Of a stretch of DNA of 56,178 nt, positions 26,705 to 34,977 are shown in pieces; position 1 is the stretch's first letter; the number at the start of each line of letters is the position of its first letter. The stretch lies in contig SFIM01000012.1 in NCBI GenBank assembly GCA_004556155.1, positions 1 to 56,178 on the forward strand. Direction: 5' to 3'. The notes under the pieces are model-generated. The model was not told the DNA's origin and ran no database searches. It saw only the letters and a list, made by a program, of their open reading frames with translations. The DNA is from Clostridiales bacterium. Lineage in GTDB: Bacteria; Bacillota; Clostridia; Christensenellales; Aristaeellaceae. The translations under genes were made by a program, and so were the position numbers.

Positions 26705-28846
26705 ATGGATAAGATACTTGAGGTAAAAAGACTGAAGGTCGCCTTCCGCACCACCAACGGCACGCTGAAGGCAGTGCGCGATATTTCCTTTGACCTGGAA
26801 CGCGGCAAAACGCTGGCCATCGTGGGCGAGTCCGGCTCGGGCAAATCCGTCACCTCCAAGGCGATTATCGGCATCCTGGCCGGCAACGCCATTGTGGAGG
26901 GCGGCGAGATTCTATACGACGGCAAGGATCTGCTGCGCGTTCCCGAGGACGTAATGCACAAGCTGCGCGGCGATAAGATCTCTATGATCTTCCAGGATCC
27001 GCTGTCCTCGCTGAACCCCATCGTTAAAATTGGCAAGCAGATCACCGAGGCCATGCTGCTGAAGAACAAGTCCAACCGTCGCGAAGCCCGCAAGGACTTT
27101 AACGACATGCTGCGCCTGCTGAAAACCCATATGCTAGCCGCCAGCGACGCGAAGGACGCCGCGCGCATCAATGAGATGTGCGCTACCTTCGATAAGTTCA
27201 GCATCCAGGCCACCAAGCTTGAGCAGGCCTACAACGCCGCCCATTCCGAGGCGACCGAGCTGATCTCCAACCTGGAGGATCTGCTGTTCAAGGCCAGCAA
27301 AAAGCAGAACATCGATTACAAGGCCCGCCTGAACGAGCTGGCGCAGAAGCTGCCGCGCATTGAAAACCCCTATTTCACCTACCATTATCAGGCCCAGCTG
27401 CAGTCCACGCGCGCTAATCTGCTTTCCGCCGCCAAAACGGATGGCGAAGCCCGCCCCGCCGCAGCCGTCAAGGCCATGGAGGAGCTGCGCGCCCTGCTGC
27501 AGCAGATCGTGGCGCAAAACCGCCCGGATTTCTTCCGCATTGGCTTCTACCTGTATAAGAACCCGAACGCCGATCTGAGCGAGCAGCCCATCGAAAAGAT
27601 CAACGCGGACATGCTGAAATATCTGGACGACAACTTCATGCTGGAGTTTGTCGCCATGGAGGAAAAGGGCGTCGCCCACTCCTACAGCACCGCGCTGGAA
27701 GCCAAAAAGCAAGTGCTGGCCGAGCTGAAAAAGGCGCATGATTTCTATTCGGGCGACTTTGACAAGGCTTCCGCCAAGCAGCTGTGCAAGCAGCTGACCG
27801 CCAAGATCGCGCCCTCCATCGACCGTCTGGAGGTCATCAAGGACAGCGCGGCCTACGCCTTTGGCACCAGCCTGGATCACGCCATCGATCAATATTTCTA
27901 CCATATGCGCAATAATCCCCGCGAGGAAGCGCGCTTTGCCCGCCAGACCCGCCGCCGCGAAAGCCTGATTGCCCGCGGTAAAACGGTGGAATGGAAGGTT
28001 ATCCCCAAGAACGTATACGATCTGAGCGACCTGAAGGGCAATATCCTGACGGTCATCGACCGCCTGATCGAGCGCTACGAGGCCTATGTGGCCAATTCCG
28101 CCCATGTGGATCTCCACGCCCGCGGCATCGCGCTGGTGGATTTCTTCAAGGAGAAGGCCTCCCAGGCTGTCTACCGCATCACCAAGAGCATGGCCAAGGA
28201 GCGCGCCATCCACCTGATGGAGGAGGTTGGCATCCACGAGCCGCGCACCCGCTATTATCAGTATCCCTTCGAGTTTTCCGGCGGCATGCGCCAGCGCATC
28301 GTCATCGCCATCGCCCTGGCTGCCGACCCCGATATCCTGATCTGCGACGAGCCCACCACGGCCCTGGACGTCACCATCCAGGCGCAGATTCTGGAGCTGA
28401 TCAACAAGCTTAAGCGCGAACGCAACCTGTCCATCATCTTCATCACCCACGACCTGGGCGTTGTGGCCAACATGGCCGATAACATCGCCGTCATGTACGC
28501 GGGCAAGATTGTGGAATACGGCACGGCCAATGACATCTTCTATGATCCGCGCCATCCCTACACCTGGGCTCTTCTTTCCTCCATGCCCGATCTGGACACC
28601 AAGGAAAAGCTGGAGTCTATTCCCGGCACGCCGCCTAATATGATCTATCCCCCGCAGGGCGACGCCTTTGCCGACCGCAATAAGTACGCCATGAAGATTG
28701 ACTTTGAACAGCAGCCCCCGATGTTCAAGGTATCCGAAACCCACAGCGCCGCCACCTGGCTGCTGCATCCCGATGCGCCCAAGGTGGAAATGCCCAAGAT
28801 CATCAGCGCCCGCATCGAGCGTATGAAGAAAGCGGAGGTGGAATAA
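26705..28846 (+). CDS. oppD: Peptide ABC transporter ATPase, OppD type with ~370-residue insertion
   Basis: 713 residues against about 330 in ordinary OppD. Walker A GESGSGKS (41-48), Q-loop FQDPLSSLNP (96-105). Between ~125 and ~495, where the helical subdomain leads to the signature, is a long, charged, mainly helical insertion. Then signature SGGMRQR (525-531), Walker B ILICDEP (544-550), H-loop THD, and the C-terminal oligopeptide-transporter region. Catalytic residues are intact, so it should hydrolyse ATP. Starts three bases after the oppC stop. Confidence 0.95.
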   Translation: MDKILEVKRLKVAFRTTNGTLKAVRDISFDLERGKTLAIVGESGSGKSVTSKAIIGILAGNAIVEGGEILYDGKDLLRVPEDVMHKLRGDKISMIFQDPLSSLNPIVKIGKQITEAMLLKNKSNRREARKDFNDMLRLLKTHMLAASDAKDAARINEMCATFDKFSIQATKLEQAYNAAHSEATELISNLEDLLFKASKKQNIDYKARLNELAQKLPRIENPYFTYHYQAQLQSTRANLLSAAKTDGEARPAAAVKAMEELRALLQQIVAQNRPDFFRIGFYLYKNPNADLSEQPIEKINADMLKYLDDNFMLEFVAMEEKGVAHSYSTALEAKKQVLAELKKAHDFYSGDFDKASAKQLCKQLTAKIAPSIDRLEVIKDSAAYAFGTSLDHAIDQYFYHMRNNPREEARFARQTRRRESLIARGKTVEWKVIPKNVYDLSDLKGNILTVIDRLIERYEAYVANSAHVDLHARGIALVDFFKEKASQAVYRITKSMAKERAIHLMEEVGIHEPRTRYYQYPFEFSGGMRQRIVIAIALAADPDILICDEPTTALDVTIQAQILELINKLKRERNLSIIFITHDLGVVANMADNIAVMYAGKIVEYGTANDIFYDPRHPYTWALLSSMPDLDTKEKLESIPGTPPNMIYPPQGDAFADRNKYAMKIDFEQQPPMFKVSETHSAATWLLHPDAPKVEMPKIISARIERMKKAEVE

Positions 28847-30043
28847 ATGAGCAGCGCCATCAATCAGCAGGATACCCTGCTGCGCGTTGAGCACCTGTGC
28901 CAGTATTTCGGCCCGACCAAGGCGGTAGACGACGTCAGCTTTGATATCAAGCGCGGCGAGGTCTTCGGTCTGGTGGGCGAATCCGGCTGCGGCAAAACCA
29001 CCACCGGCCGTTCCATCATCAAAATCTACGATATCACCTCGGGCAGCATCTATTTTGAGGGTCAGCGCATCTGCGCGGGCACCCGCTCCTATGTGGAGGC
29101 CATCAAGGCCGCCAAGGCTGAAATGAAAACCGCCTCGCCCGAGCGCAAGGCCGAGCTGCAGGCGGTCATCGCCGAGAATAAAAATCAGATTCACCTGGCC
29201 AAGTACGATCATAAGCACTCCGACCATCAGTATGTGGAAACGCTGGTCGCGCAGCTGAACGCCGAATATGCCGAGAATCTGAAAAAGGCCAAGACCCCCG
29301 AGGAGACCGAAGCGCTGAAGAAGAAGTACCGCGAGGATCTGCGCATCGCCAAGAAAACCAAGCTGATCACCAAGATCCAGATGATCTTCCAGGATCCTGT
29401 CGCCTCCCTCAACCCCCGCATGACGGTAAAGGAAATCATCTCCGAGGGGTTGATCATCAACGGTATCCGCGATAAGGAATACCTGGATCAGAAGGTCTAT
29501 GAAATTCTGGAGCTGGTGGGGCTTACCCGCGAGCATGCCGGTCGCTACCCGCATGAATTCTCCGGCGGCCAGAAGCAGCGCATCGGCATCGCGCGCTCGG
29601 TCATCATGCATCCCGACCTGCTGATCGCCGACGAGCCCGTCAGCGCCCTGGACGTATCCATCCAGGCGCAGGTGATCAACCTGCTTAATGATTTGCGTGA
29701 GCAGCTTGGCTTGACCATCCTGTTCATCGCCCACGATTTGTCGGTTGTTAAGTACTTCTCCGATCGTATCGGCGTCATGTACTTTGGCAAAATGGTAGAG
29801 CTGGCTTCCTCGGACGAGCTGTTTGCCCATCCCCTGCACCCCTACACCAAGAGCCTGCTGTCCGCCATCCCGCTGCCCGATCCCATCAGCGAGAAAAAGC
29901 GCACCCGCATGCGCTATGATCCCCTGTCCGCGCATGATTACAACGGTACGGATCAGCCCTCGCTGCGCGAAGTTGCTCCCGGTCACTTTGTACACTGCAA
30001 CGACGCGGAATATATGGCCTATCGCCGCGAGATGGGTCTGTAA
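28847..30043 (+). CDS. oppF: Peptide ABC transporter ATPase, OppF type with ~100-residue insertion
   Basis: 398 residues. Walker A GESGCGKTT (44-52), Q-loop FQDPVASLNP (181-190), signature SGGQKQR (239-245), Walker B LLIADEP, H-loop AHD. A charged helical insertion (about 76-175) sits between Walker A and the Q-loop, a different place from the OppD insertion. Heterodimer partner of OppD. Its ATG directly abuts the oppD stop. A strong terminator follows. Confidence 0.95.
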   Translation: MSSAINQQDTLLRVEHLCQYFGPTKAVDDVSFDIKRGEVFGLVGESGCGKTTTGRSIIKIYDITSGSIYFEGQRICAGTRSYVEAIKAAKAEMKTASPERKAELQAVIAENKNQIHLAKYDHKHSDHQYVETLVAQLNAEYAENLKKAKTPEETEALKKKYREDLRIAKKTKLITKIQMIFQDPVASLNPRMTVKEIISEGLIINGIRDKEYLDQKVYEILELVGLTREHAGRYPHEFSGGQKQRIGIARSVIMHPDLLIADEPVSALDVSIQAQVINLLNDLREQLGLTILFIAHDLSVVKYFSDRIGVMYFGKMVELASSDELFAHPLHPYTKSLLSAIPLPDPISEKKRTRMRYDPLSAHDYNGTDQPSLREVAPGHFVHCNDAEYMAYRREMGL

Positions 30044-30056
30044 TCATCATTTTCAT

Positions 30057-30090
30057 CAGCCGCAGAATATCCTTCTGCGGCTGGATTTTT
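30057..30090 (+). terminator. Rho-independent terminator of the opp operon
   Basis: Perfect 11-bp stem cagccgcagaa with ttctgcggctg around loop tatcc, then gattttt. Ends only 20 bases before the next gene, which therefore depends on read-through or an unseen promoter. Confidence 0.9.
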
Positions 30091-30109
30091 AAGCCGAGGG
30101 AACAAATCT

Positions 30110-30529
30110 ATGGATCAGAAAAAAGCCCCTGAACAGAAAAAATCTCTCCGCCGATATCTGATTTCAACGGCTTGCGCGCTGCTGCTGGCTGCGCTGTTCG
30201 CGCAGATTCGCGGCTTCAGCTTCAGCCAGCCCCTGGCCGCCAACCTGGCCGCGCTGTGCGACGGTTTCTTCGTGTCGGGCATGCTGGTTGCCGGCCTGGG
30301 CGCGATGATCTGGGTGTCTACCACAGGTTTTTTCGATATTCTAAGCTACGGCTTTAAGAATCTCTCCGTATTAGTGCCCTTTCATCATCGCCGCAAGTAT
30401 AAGCACTTTTATGAATACAAGGCCGAGCAGGCTGCCAAGCGCAGCAAGCCGCAGTTCTTTTTGCTGGTAATCGGCCTGATCATGGTGTTGATTGCAGCAA
30501 TTTTCCTGTATTTTTATACAGCCGCCTGA
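30110..30529 (+). CDS. DUF3899-like membrane protein
   Basis: 139 residues with three hydrophobic segments (about 16-34, 43-70 and 115-135) and the DUF3899 pattern: FVSGMLVAGLGAM, then a polar loop with FF.ILSYGFKNL. Function unknown. Expressed right after the opp terminator and 18 bases before the isomerase-like gene, so probably co-transcribed with it. Confidence 0.8.
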   Translation: MDQKKAPEQKKSLRRYLISTACALLLAALFAQIRGFSFSQPLAANLAALCDGFFVSGMLVAGLGAMIWVSTTGFFDILSYGFKNLSVLVPFHHRRKYKHFYEYKAEQAAKRSKPQFFLLVIGLIMVLIAAIFLYFYTAA

Positions 30530-30547
30530 TCTGAAAGGAGTATCCGT

Positions 30548-31408
30548 ATGAAAATCGGTGTCAGCAGTTACAGCTTCCAAACGCTGCTCAAGCGCGGCAT
30601 GACCTACTTTGAAGCCTGCCAGCATGCCCGCGATATGGGCTATGACGGCATTGAGTTTATCGATCTGGATTTAGCCTTCGCTCCGGGCGAGGACAATGTG
30701 GAAAGTCTGGCCAAGCATCTGCGCGCGCATTGCGAAGCATTGGACTTGGATATTCCCGCCTATACCGTGGCAGCGGACTTTCTAAACGGCCGCGGCGGCG
30801 CGCCGGAGGACGAGCCTGCCCGTGTGTGCCGCTGCGCGGATATCGCCGCGCTGCTGGGTGCCAAGGTGCTGCGGCACGATGCGTTCTGGAGGTTAGGCGA
30901 GCTGCGCGATTGGCGCGAGGGCGTAGCCCGCGTAGTGCCCGGCATTCGTCAGGTGGCGGATTACGCGCAGTCGCTGGGCATCCGCACCTGCACCGAAAAC
31001 CATGGCCGCATCATGCAGGATAGCGACCGCGTGGAATACCTGATACGCGCTGTCGATCACCCCAACTACGGCTGGCTGGTGGACATGGGCAACTTCCTGT
31101 GCGCCGATGAAGAACCTCGCCATGCCGTGGGCGTCGCCGCGCCTTATGCCGTGCACGCGCATGTAAAGGATTTTCTGTACAAATCCGGCCAGGAGGATGT
31201 GCCCGTTGGCGGCTGGTTTGGCACGCGCGGCGGCAATTATCTGCGCGGCACGGTGATAGGCCACGGCGTGGTGCCCGTGCGCGCCTGCGTGCACATCCTG
31301 CAAAATGCGGGCTATGACGGCTACCTGTCGGTAGAGTTCGAGGGGCGCGAGGAAACGCTGCCCGCCCTGGAAAACGCCCGCGAATACCTGCGCAAGCTGC
31401 TGGGCTGA
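30548..31408 (+). CDS. Sugar phosphate isomerase/epimerase-like TIM-barrel protein
   Basis: 286 residues of the xylose isomerase-like/AP endonuclease 2 superfamily. Expected metal ligands are visible: Glu in TENHGRIM (about 157), Asp in VDMGNF (about 181), His in HAHVKDF (about 212), Glu in SVEFEGRE (about 260). No signal peptide, so cytoplasmic. Such proteins isomerise or epimerise keto-sugars or polyols; the substrate cannot be read from sequence. AAAGGAG precedes the ATG. Confidence 0.85.
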   Translation: MKIGVSSYSFQTLLKRGMTYFEACQHARDMGYDGIEFIDLDLAFAPGEDNVESLAKHLRAHCEALDLDIPAYTVAADFLNGRGGAPEDEPARVCRCADIAALLGAKVLRHDAFWRLGELRDWREGVARVVPGIRQVADYAQSLGIRTCTENHGRIMQDSDRVEYLIRAVDHPNYGWLVDMGNFLCADEEPRHAVGVAAPYAVHAHVKDFLYKSGQEDVPVGGWFGTRGGNYLRGTVIGHGVVPVRACVHILQNAGYDGYLSVEFEGREETLPALENAREYLRKLLG

Positions 31409-31438
31409 CGCGCCAATTGCAAATTTTTGCCCAAAGCC

Positions 31439-31467
31439 TTTACTTTGCGCGGCATTTGGGATAACAT
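31439..31467 (+). promoter_or_regulatory. Possible promoter of the 31503 gene
   Basis: TTTACT (31439-31444), 17-base spacer, TAACAT (31462-31467). Weak match. Confidence 0.35.
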
Positions 31468-31502
31468 GAAGGCGTTATCTGCCGAAAGCGAGGTACCCGC
31501 CC

Positions 31503-32504
31503 TTGAAACGCACGCTGATTATTCTGTTTGCTCTGCTGCTTGCCCTGCCTGTGTGCGTGCAGGCCGAGGAGGAATTTTCCTATCATTCCATCGTTCCCAC
31601 CCCGCACGTCACGCTTATCACCCCACAGGCTGGGCAGAGCTACGATGCGGGCGGCAAGCTGCGCGTGCAGGCAAGCGGCAAAAATGTGCTGCGCATGGAG
31701 GTTACGCTGACATACGAAGGGCAGAACGCCACCATCTCCATGGACGGTGCGGAGCTGGATTACACCTTCGATACCCCGCAGTATACCAGCGGCGCTACCG
31801 TCACGGTGGTAGGCTATGGCGAGCAAGACGCTTTCGGCTATCCCATGGAAAGCCGGCAAACGGTCAGTATCCTTTCTCCGCGCGATAAGCTGTTTCAGGA
31901 TATGTTCGCCCTGGCCGCCAAGAACTATAAAGATCCCTATTATTATCACGCCCCCGCCAAGGAAGACTGGGATCGCGGCATCTGCAAGAACTTTGTCAAG
32001 CGCATGTTCGATACCTTCAAGGATGCCTACGCCATGAAGGAATATCCCGACCTGCCGCTGCATATGCCGCTGAACAACTCCAAAAAGAACTGCGCCCCCT
32101 ACGATTATGGCATCGAGTGGCGCATTGAAACCGCCGCGGACGGCAGTCCCTTTGAGATCGCCGGGCAGTTTAAGTATGACAACGATAAGACCAAGGAAGA
32201 AAACCGCGCCCTGTGCCGCGCCGTGCTGGAAAGCGTGCAGGCTGGCGATTTCTTCCAGATGACGGGCGATTACTATTATGGCAAGGGCGCGCACAGCCTG
32301 CTGTTCATCGCGGACTACGACCGTGCCACAAACGAGGTACGCTGGACCGACAGCAACATGAAAAACGACTCCGTCAACGGCTATCACTACGGCTATATGC
32401 AGTACAATGCCGTCAAGAGCATCGATTGGTTCATCGACGCGGTTTGCTTTAAGCTGCACGGCTGCACGCTGTATCGCCTGCGCGACGATCTGTTTATCAG
32501 GTAA
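31503..32504 (+). CDS. Secreted protein, putative cysteine peptidase
   Basis: 333 residues, TTG start with AGCGAGG upstream. Signal peptide 1-21 (cleavage near VQA-E). Residues about 35-125 look like an immunoglobulin-like beta domain. The C-terminal ~200 residues contain a Cys in RGICKNFVKRMF (about 160-171) and a His in GKGAHSLLFIADYD (about 260-273) followed by a W-x-D-S-N strand. That order and spacing suit a papain-like/NlpC-CHAP fold, so it may cut peptides in the wall. Inference only; no family name can be given. Confidence 0.6.
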   Translation: MKRTLIILFALLLALPVCVQAEEEFSYHSIVPTPHVTLITPQAGQSYDAGGKLRVQASGKNVLRMEVTLTYEGQNATISMDGAELDYTFDTPQYTSGATVTVVGYGEQDAFGYPMESRQTVSILSPRDKLFQDMFALAAKNYKDPYYYHAPAKEDWDRGICKNFVKRMFDTFKDAYAMKEYPDLPLHMPLNNSKKNCAPYDYGIEWRIETAADGSPFEIAGQFKYDNDKTKEENRALCRAVLESVQAGDFFQMTGDYYYGKGAHSLLFIADYDRATNEVRWTDSNMKNDSVNGYHYGYMQYNAVKSIDWFIDAVCFKLHGCTLYRLRDDLFIR

Positions 32505-32508
32505 CGCC

Positions 32509-32640
32509 CTATGCGCGCCACCGCAGCCGCCTGCGCCCATCCCCCAGCCAGGGGCAGCGCCAGCCATTGCGGCGGATTTCCCGCAGCGCGGCCGCCTTGC
32601 GACGACGGGCACGGATACGCTCCAACCAATAATACAGCAT
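32509..32640 (-). CDS. Possible 43-residue Arg-rich small protein
   Basis: Starts MLYYWLERIR and is then very basic and Trp/Arg-rich. A GGAGG stands eleven bases before the ATG and the codons follow the usual G/C-ending bias. However, that GGAGG is half of a terminator-like stem, and no promoter is evident, so the frame may be accidental. Confidence 0.3.
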   Translation of the reverse strand: MLYYWLERIRARRRKAAALREIRRNGWRCPWLGDGRRRLRWRA

Positions 32641-32642
32641 AT

Positions 32643-32686
32643 AAAAAATACCTCCCGTGCACAGGATGCGCAGGAGGTATTTTTTT
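32643..32686. terminator. Bidirectional Rho-independent terminator
   Basis: Stem aaaaaatacctcc (32643-32655) with ggaggtatttttt (32673-32685), then one more T. Symmetrical A/T tracts would make it work in both directions. It ends the 31503 transcript. Confidence 0.8.
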
Positions 32687-32751
32687 CATACGCACGCGGG
32701 CGTTTTATGCGTCATAGCATGGGATAGACCCGCAGGAAAGGAGCCATCGCC

Positions 32752-33033
32752 ATGAATCAGAACGACCGCAGCAAATCGCCGTTCTCAGAGCTGTCCTTCT
32801 CCCAGCAGCAGGAACAGTGGCGCATATTTCGCGCCCAGCAGCTGGATTTTCAGGCTGTAGAAAGCAAAAAGGAGCCGCCGCGCGCCCAGCAGCGCCCAGC
32901 AGAGCCCCCCACCCCCGCGCCCGTTTTGCGTCCGCTGCCGCCGCCCAGCCATAAAAACCTGGATCGTGTGCGCGCACAGTTGAGCGCCGCCGCGCGGCAT
33001 GCTGGGGTGTTCCAGCCTACATCTACGGAATAA
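32752..33033 (+). CDS. Small Pro/Gln-rich hypothetical protein (93 aa)
   Basis: AAAGGAG eight bases before ATG. Hydrophilic and without membrane segments: a Gln-rich helix (QQQEQWRIFRAQQLDFQA), a Pro-rich middle (APVLRPLPPP) and a short basic tail. No family recognised. Its end overlaps the convergent TraX-like gene by 11 bases. Confidence 0.55.
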   Translation: MNQNDRSKSPFSELSFSQQQEQWRIFRAQQLDFQAVESKKEPPRAQQRPAEPPTPAPVLRPLPPPSHKNLDRVRAQLSAAARHAGVFQPTSTE

Positions 33034-33793
33034 GCAGCCGCAGGCTATCCTGCAGCGTGGTTACGCCCAGCGCCAGCTGAATACCCCACAGGATCAGCAA
33101 ATGCCCCGGATAAGCCGCATAGGCCGCAACCTTGGGAAAAGGTGTGCGCTTGGTGCGCGGCCACAGCATCAGCGGCAGAGCCAGCAGCGCCAGGGTTTGC
33201 AGCTTCAAAAAGTTCTTGACAATGTCCAGCTCAAACAGCCCGCCGCGCAGGCTGAGCCCAAATACATCCTGCACCGCGCGCGTGCCTTGCCCCCAGAACA
33301 GACAGAAGGCCACCATAACCGCCGCAACCGCGCCGCGATTCTTGCGCGCTGCGTACAGCAGCATGGCCAGCAGCACCCCGCGCCAGCCGTAATCCATGCT
33401 GACAAAGCAAGGCACAGCCAGCGCCAGCAGCGGCGCCCAGATACGGCTGCCGTAGCGATTCTCCCGAATTCCCCAGATGCCCAGGTAGCCCAGCAAAAGC
33501 GTAAAAAACACGTTCAATTGATTCCAGCCATGGTTCAGCCCCAGCATAAAGCAGGGCTGCGATATCAGCCCCACCGCCAGCAGCCGCAGCGGGTAACGGG
33601 CCGGACTGTGTGTATAGCACGCGCCCACCACCATGCACCACAGATACAGTGGAAAGGCGATGCGTCCGATCAAGCGCCACTCGGTGGCATTGTCCAGCAG
33701 GCGCACGCCCGCATGGTCGATAATCATGCACACAAGGGCGATGATCTTGAGCAGCCCGGTGTCCAGGTTTCCGCGAATTTCATTCTGATTCAT
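33023..33793 (-). CDS. TraX-like integral membrane protein
   Basis: 256 residues from ATG 33793, which follows GGAGG at eight bases. About seven to eight hydrophobic segments, with family motifs LDTGLLKIIALVCMIIDHAG at the N-terminus, IGRIAFPLYLW and DYGWRGVLL. TraX of the F plasmid acetylates pilin; chromosomal relatives in Firmicutes are thought to be acyltransferase-like membrane enzymes with unknown substrate. An extended -10 (TGCTATACT, 33822-33815) stands upstream. Confidence 0.85.
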   Translation of the reverse strand: MNQNEIRGNLDTGLLKIIALVCMIIDHAGVRLLDNATEWRLIGRIAFPLYLWCMVVGACYTHSPARYPLRLLAVGLISQPCFMLGLNHGWNQLNVFFTLLLGYLGIWGIRENRYGSRIWAPLLALAVPCFVSMDYGWRGVLLAMLLYAARKNRGAVAAVMVAFCLFWGQGTRAVQDVFGLSLRGGLFELDIVKNFLKLQTLALLALPLMLWPRTKRTPFPKVAAYAAYPGHLLILWGIQLALGVTTLQDSLRLLIP

Positions 33794-33814
33794 CGCATTT
33801 TCCTCCACGGGGTA

Positions 33815-33823
33815 AGTATAGCA
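33815..33823 (-). promoter_or_regulatory. Extended -10 element for the TraX-like gene
   Basis: TGC plus TATACT on the minus strand (TATACT at 33820-33815), about 20 bases before the start codon. No convincing -35. Confidence 0.4.
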
Positions 33824-34049
33824 CATCGCGCTGCATTCGCACAGCCCCAAAATTGTCTGTCCCGCCCTCGCGCGGCGCCTGTTTCAGCCGCGTCTGGACG
33901 GGACAGTGTGTCTTGTTGGATATGTAAAGAAGTTCGGGCCACCGATCGTGCGGCAGCTTCCCTTCGGCAATTGTATGATATCAAACGTTTATGAACTGTA
34001 TTTGAACAAATTGCAAATGTAAATCATTTTTTTGAAAAATCTCCCCTCC

Positions 34050-34078
34050 TTGACAACATGCAGCCGGTCATGGATAAT
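34050..34078 (+). promoter_or_regulatory. Promoter for the SH3-like protein gene
   Basis: TTGACA (34050-34055), 17-base spacer, GATAAT (34073-34078). The gene begins at 34112. Confidence 0.7.
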
Positions 34079-34111
34079 AAAGGCAGCAATTGCATCAAGG
34101 AGGTGTTTTCT

Positions 34112-34963
34112 GTGAAGGCCATCGCCGCTCTGTTCCTGTCCATGCTGCTGCTCTTCTCCGCTTCCCATGCGGAAATTCTTCATAGCCCCGAGGTGGATCC
34201 CGACTTTGCCGGGATCGGCATCAGCGCGCACGAGGCCATCGTATTGACGGACAATCTGCCGCTGTACGCTTCCTCCTCCGGCAATCAGGTACTTGCCCAT
34301 CTGCCCGCTGGCCAAGCATTCTATACCGCTCAAGCGCAAAATGATCGATTGGATTACTACAATGTAGCCGGTCAGCGACTGGGCTGGGTATGTGCAGACG
34401 ATGTGCTGCAATGGCCGTCCTATCTGGTATTGGAATCCGACACGAACGCCTTTGCCGCGCAGGGCGAAGACGCTCCCTGTGTGCGTCTGCCCGCAGGTGC
34501 GCGCCTGCCGCTCCTGGACAGCCTGCCCGCCGGCTATACCGTGCTGGCCGATGGCGGCAAGCGGCTATGGATCGCCGCGCAGGATACGCCGCAAACGCCC
34601 TTTTCACCCGCCCTGCTGCCCTCCATCACGGGCGCAGAGCTGCGCTGGCTGGATGCCTCCGGCGTATGGCAGCGCAGCACGCTGACCGATGAGGCTAGCC
34701 TTTCCACACTGCGCACGCTGCTCAGCGCCCATCAGGAGGTCGGCGCGCTGATGGCTGGATGCCCCTTTGGAAGACGATTGCTTACGCTCACCTTCGAAGG
34801 CGGCGCGCAGAGCACGCTTGATCTTGCCTGTGATTCCTGCTGCATTTTCCGCGTGGAAGGACGCGAATTCAGGTATGCGCACGGCATGTACAGCGCCAAC
34901 GGCAAAAGCCCATCCAGTGATCTGTTGTTTTGCCTGTTTTCCGATGTTCCTGTCATGCAATAA
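34112..34963 (+). CDS. Secreted protein with SH3-like domain
   Basis: 283 residues from GTG 34112, chosen for AAGGAGG eight bases upstream and the signal peptide that follows (VKAIAALFLSMLLLFSASHA). Residues about 45-105 look like a bacterial SH3-type domain (LPLYASSSGNQVLAHLPAGQ, then YYNVAGQRLGWVCADDV), usually a cell-wall binding module. The remainder is unrecognised, with a Cys pair (CDSCC). Followed 14 bases later by the Spo0A-like gene, probably co-transcribed. Confidence 0.7.
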   Translation: MKAIAALFLSMLLLFSASHAEILHSPEVDPDFAGIGISAHEAIVLTDNLPLYASSSGNQVLAHLPAGQAFYTAQAQNDRLDYYNVAGQRLGWVCADDVLQWPSYLVLESDTNAFAAQGEDAPCVRLPAGARLPLLDSLPAGYTVLADGGKRLWIAAQDTPQTPFSPALLPSITGAELRWLDASGVWQRSTLTDEASLSTLRTLLSAHQEVGALMAGCPFGRRLLTLTFEGGAQSTLDLACDSCCIFRVEGREFRYAHGMYSANGKSPSSDLLFCLFSDVPVMQ

Positions 34964-34977
34964 GGATGATTTTTCCC

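Noticed and set aside
27134..29995. A 953-residue open frame on the minus strand across oppD and oppF
   Set aside because: It is antisense to two clear ATPase genes with strong motifs. G+C-rich codons leave few stops on the opposite strand; no ribosome site or family pattern.
32393..32695. A 100-residue minus-strand frame over the end of the 31503 gene
   Set aside because: Its C-terminal half is antisense to the peptidase-like gene and it has no ribosome site; only the other-frame 43-residue reading has one.
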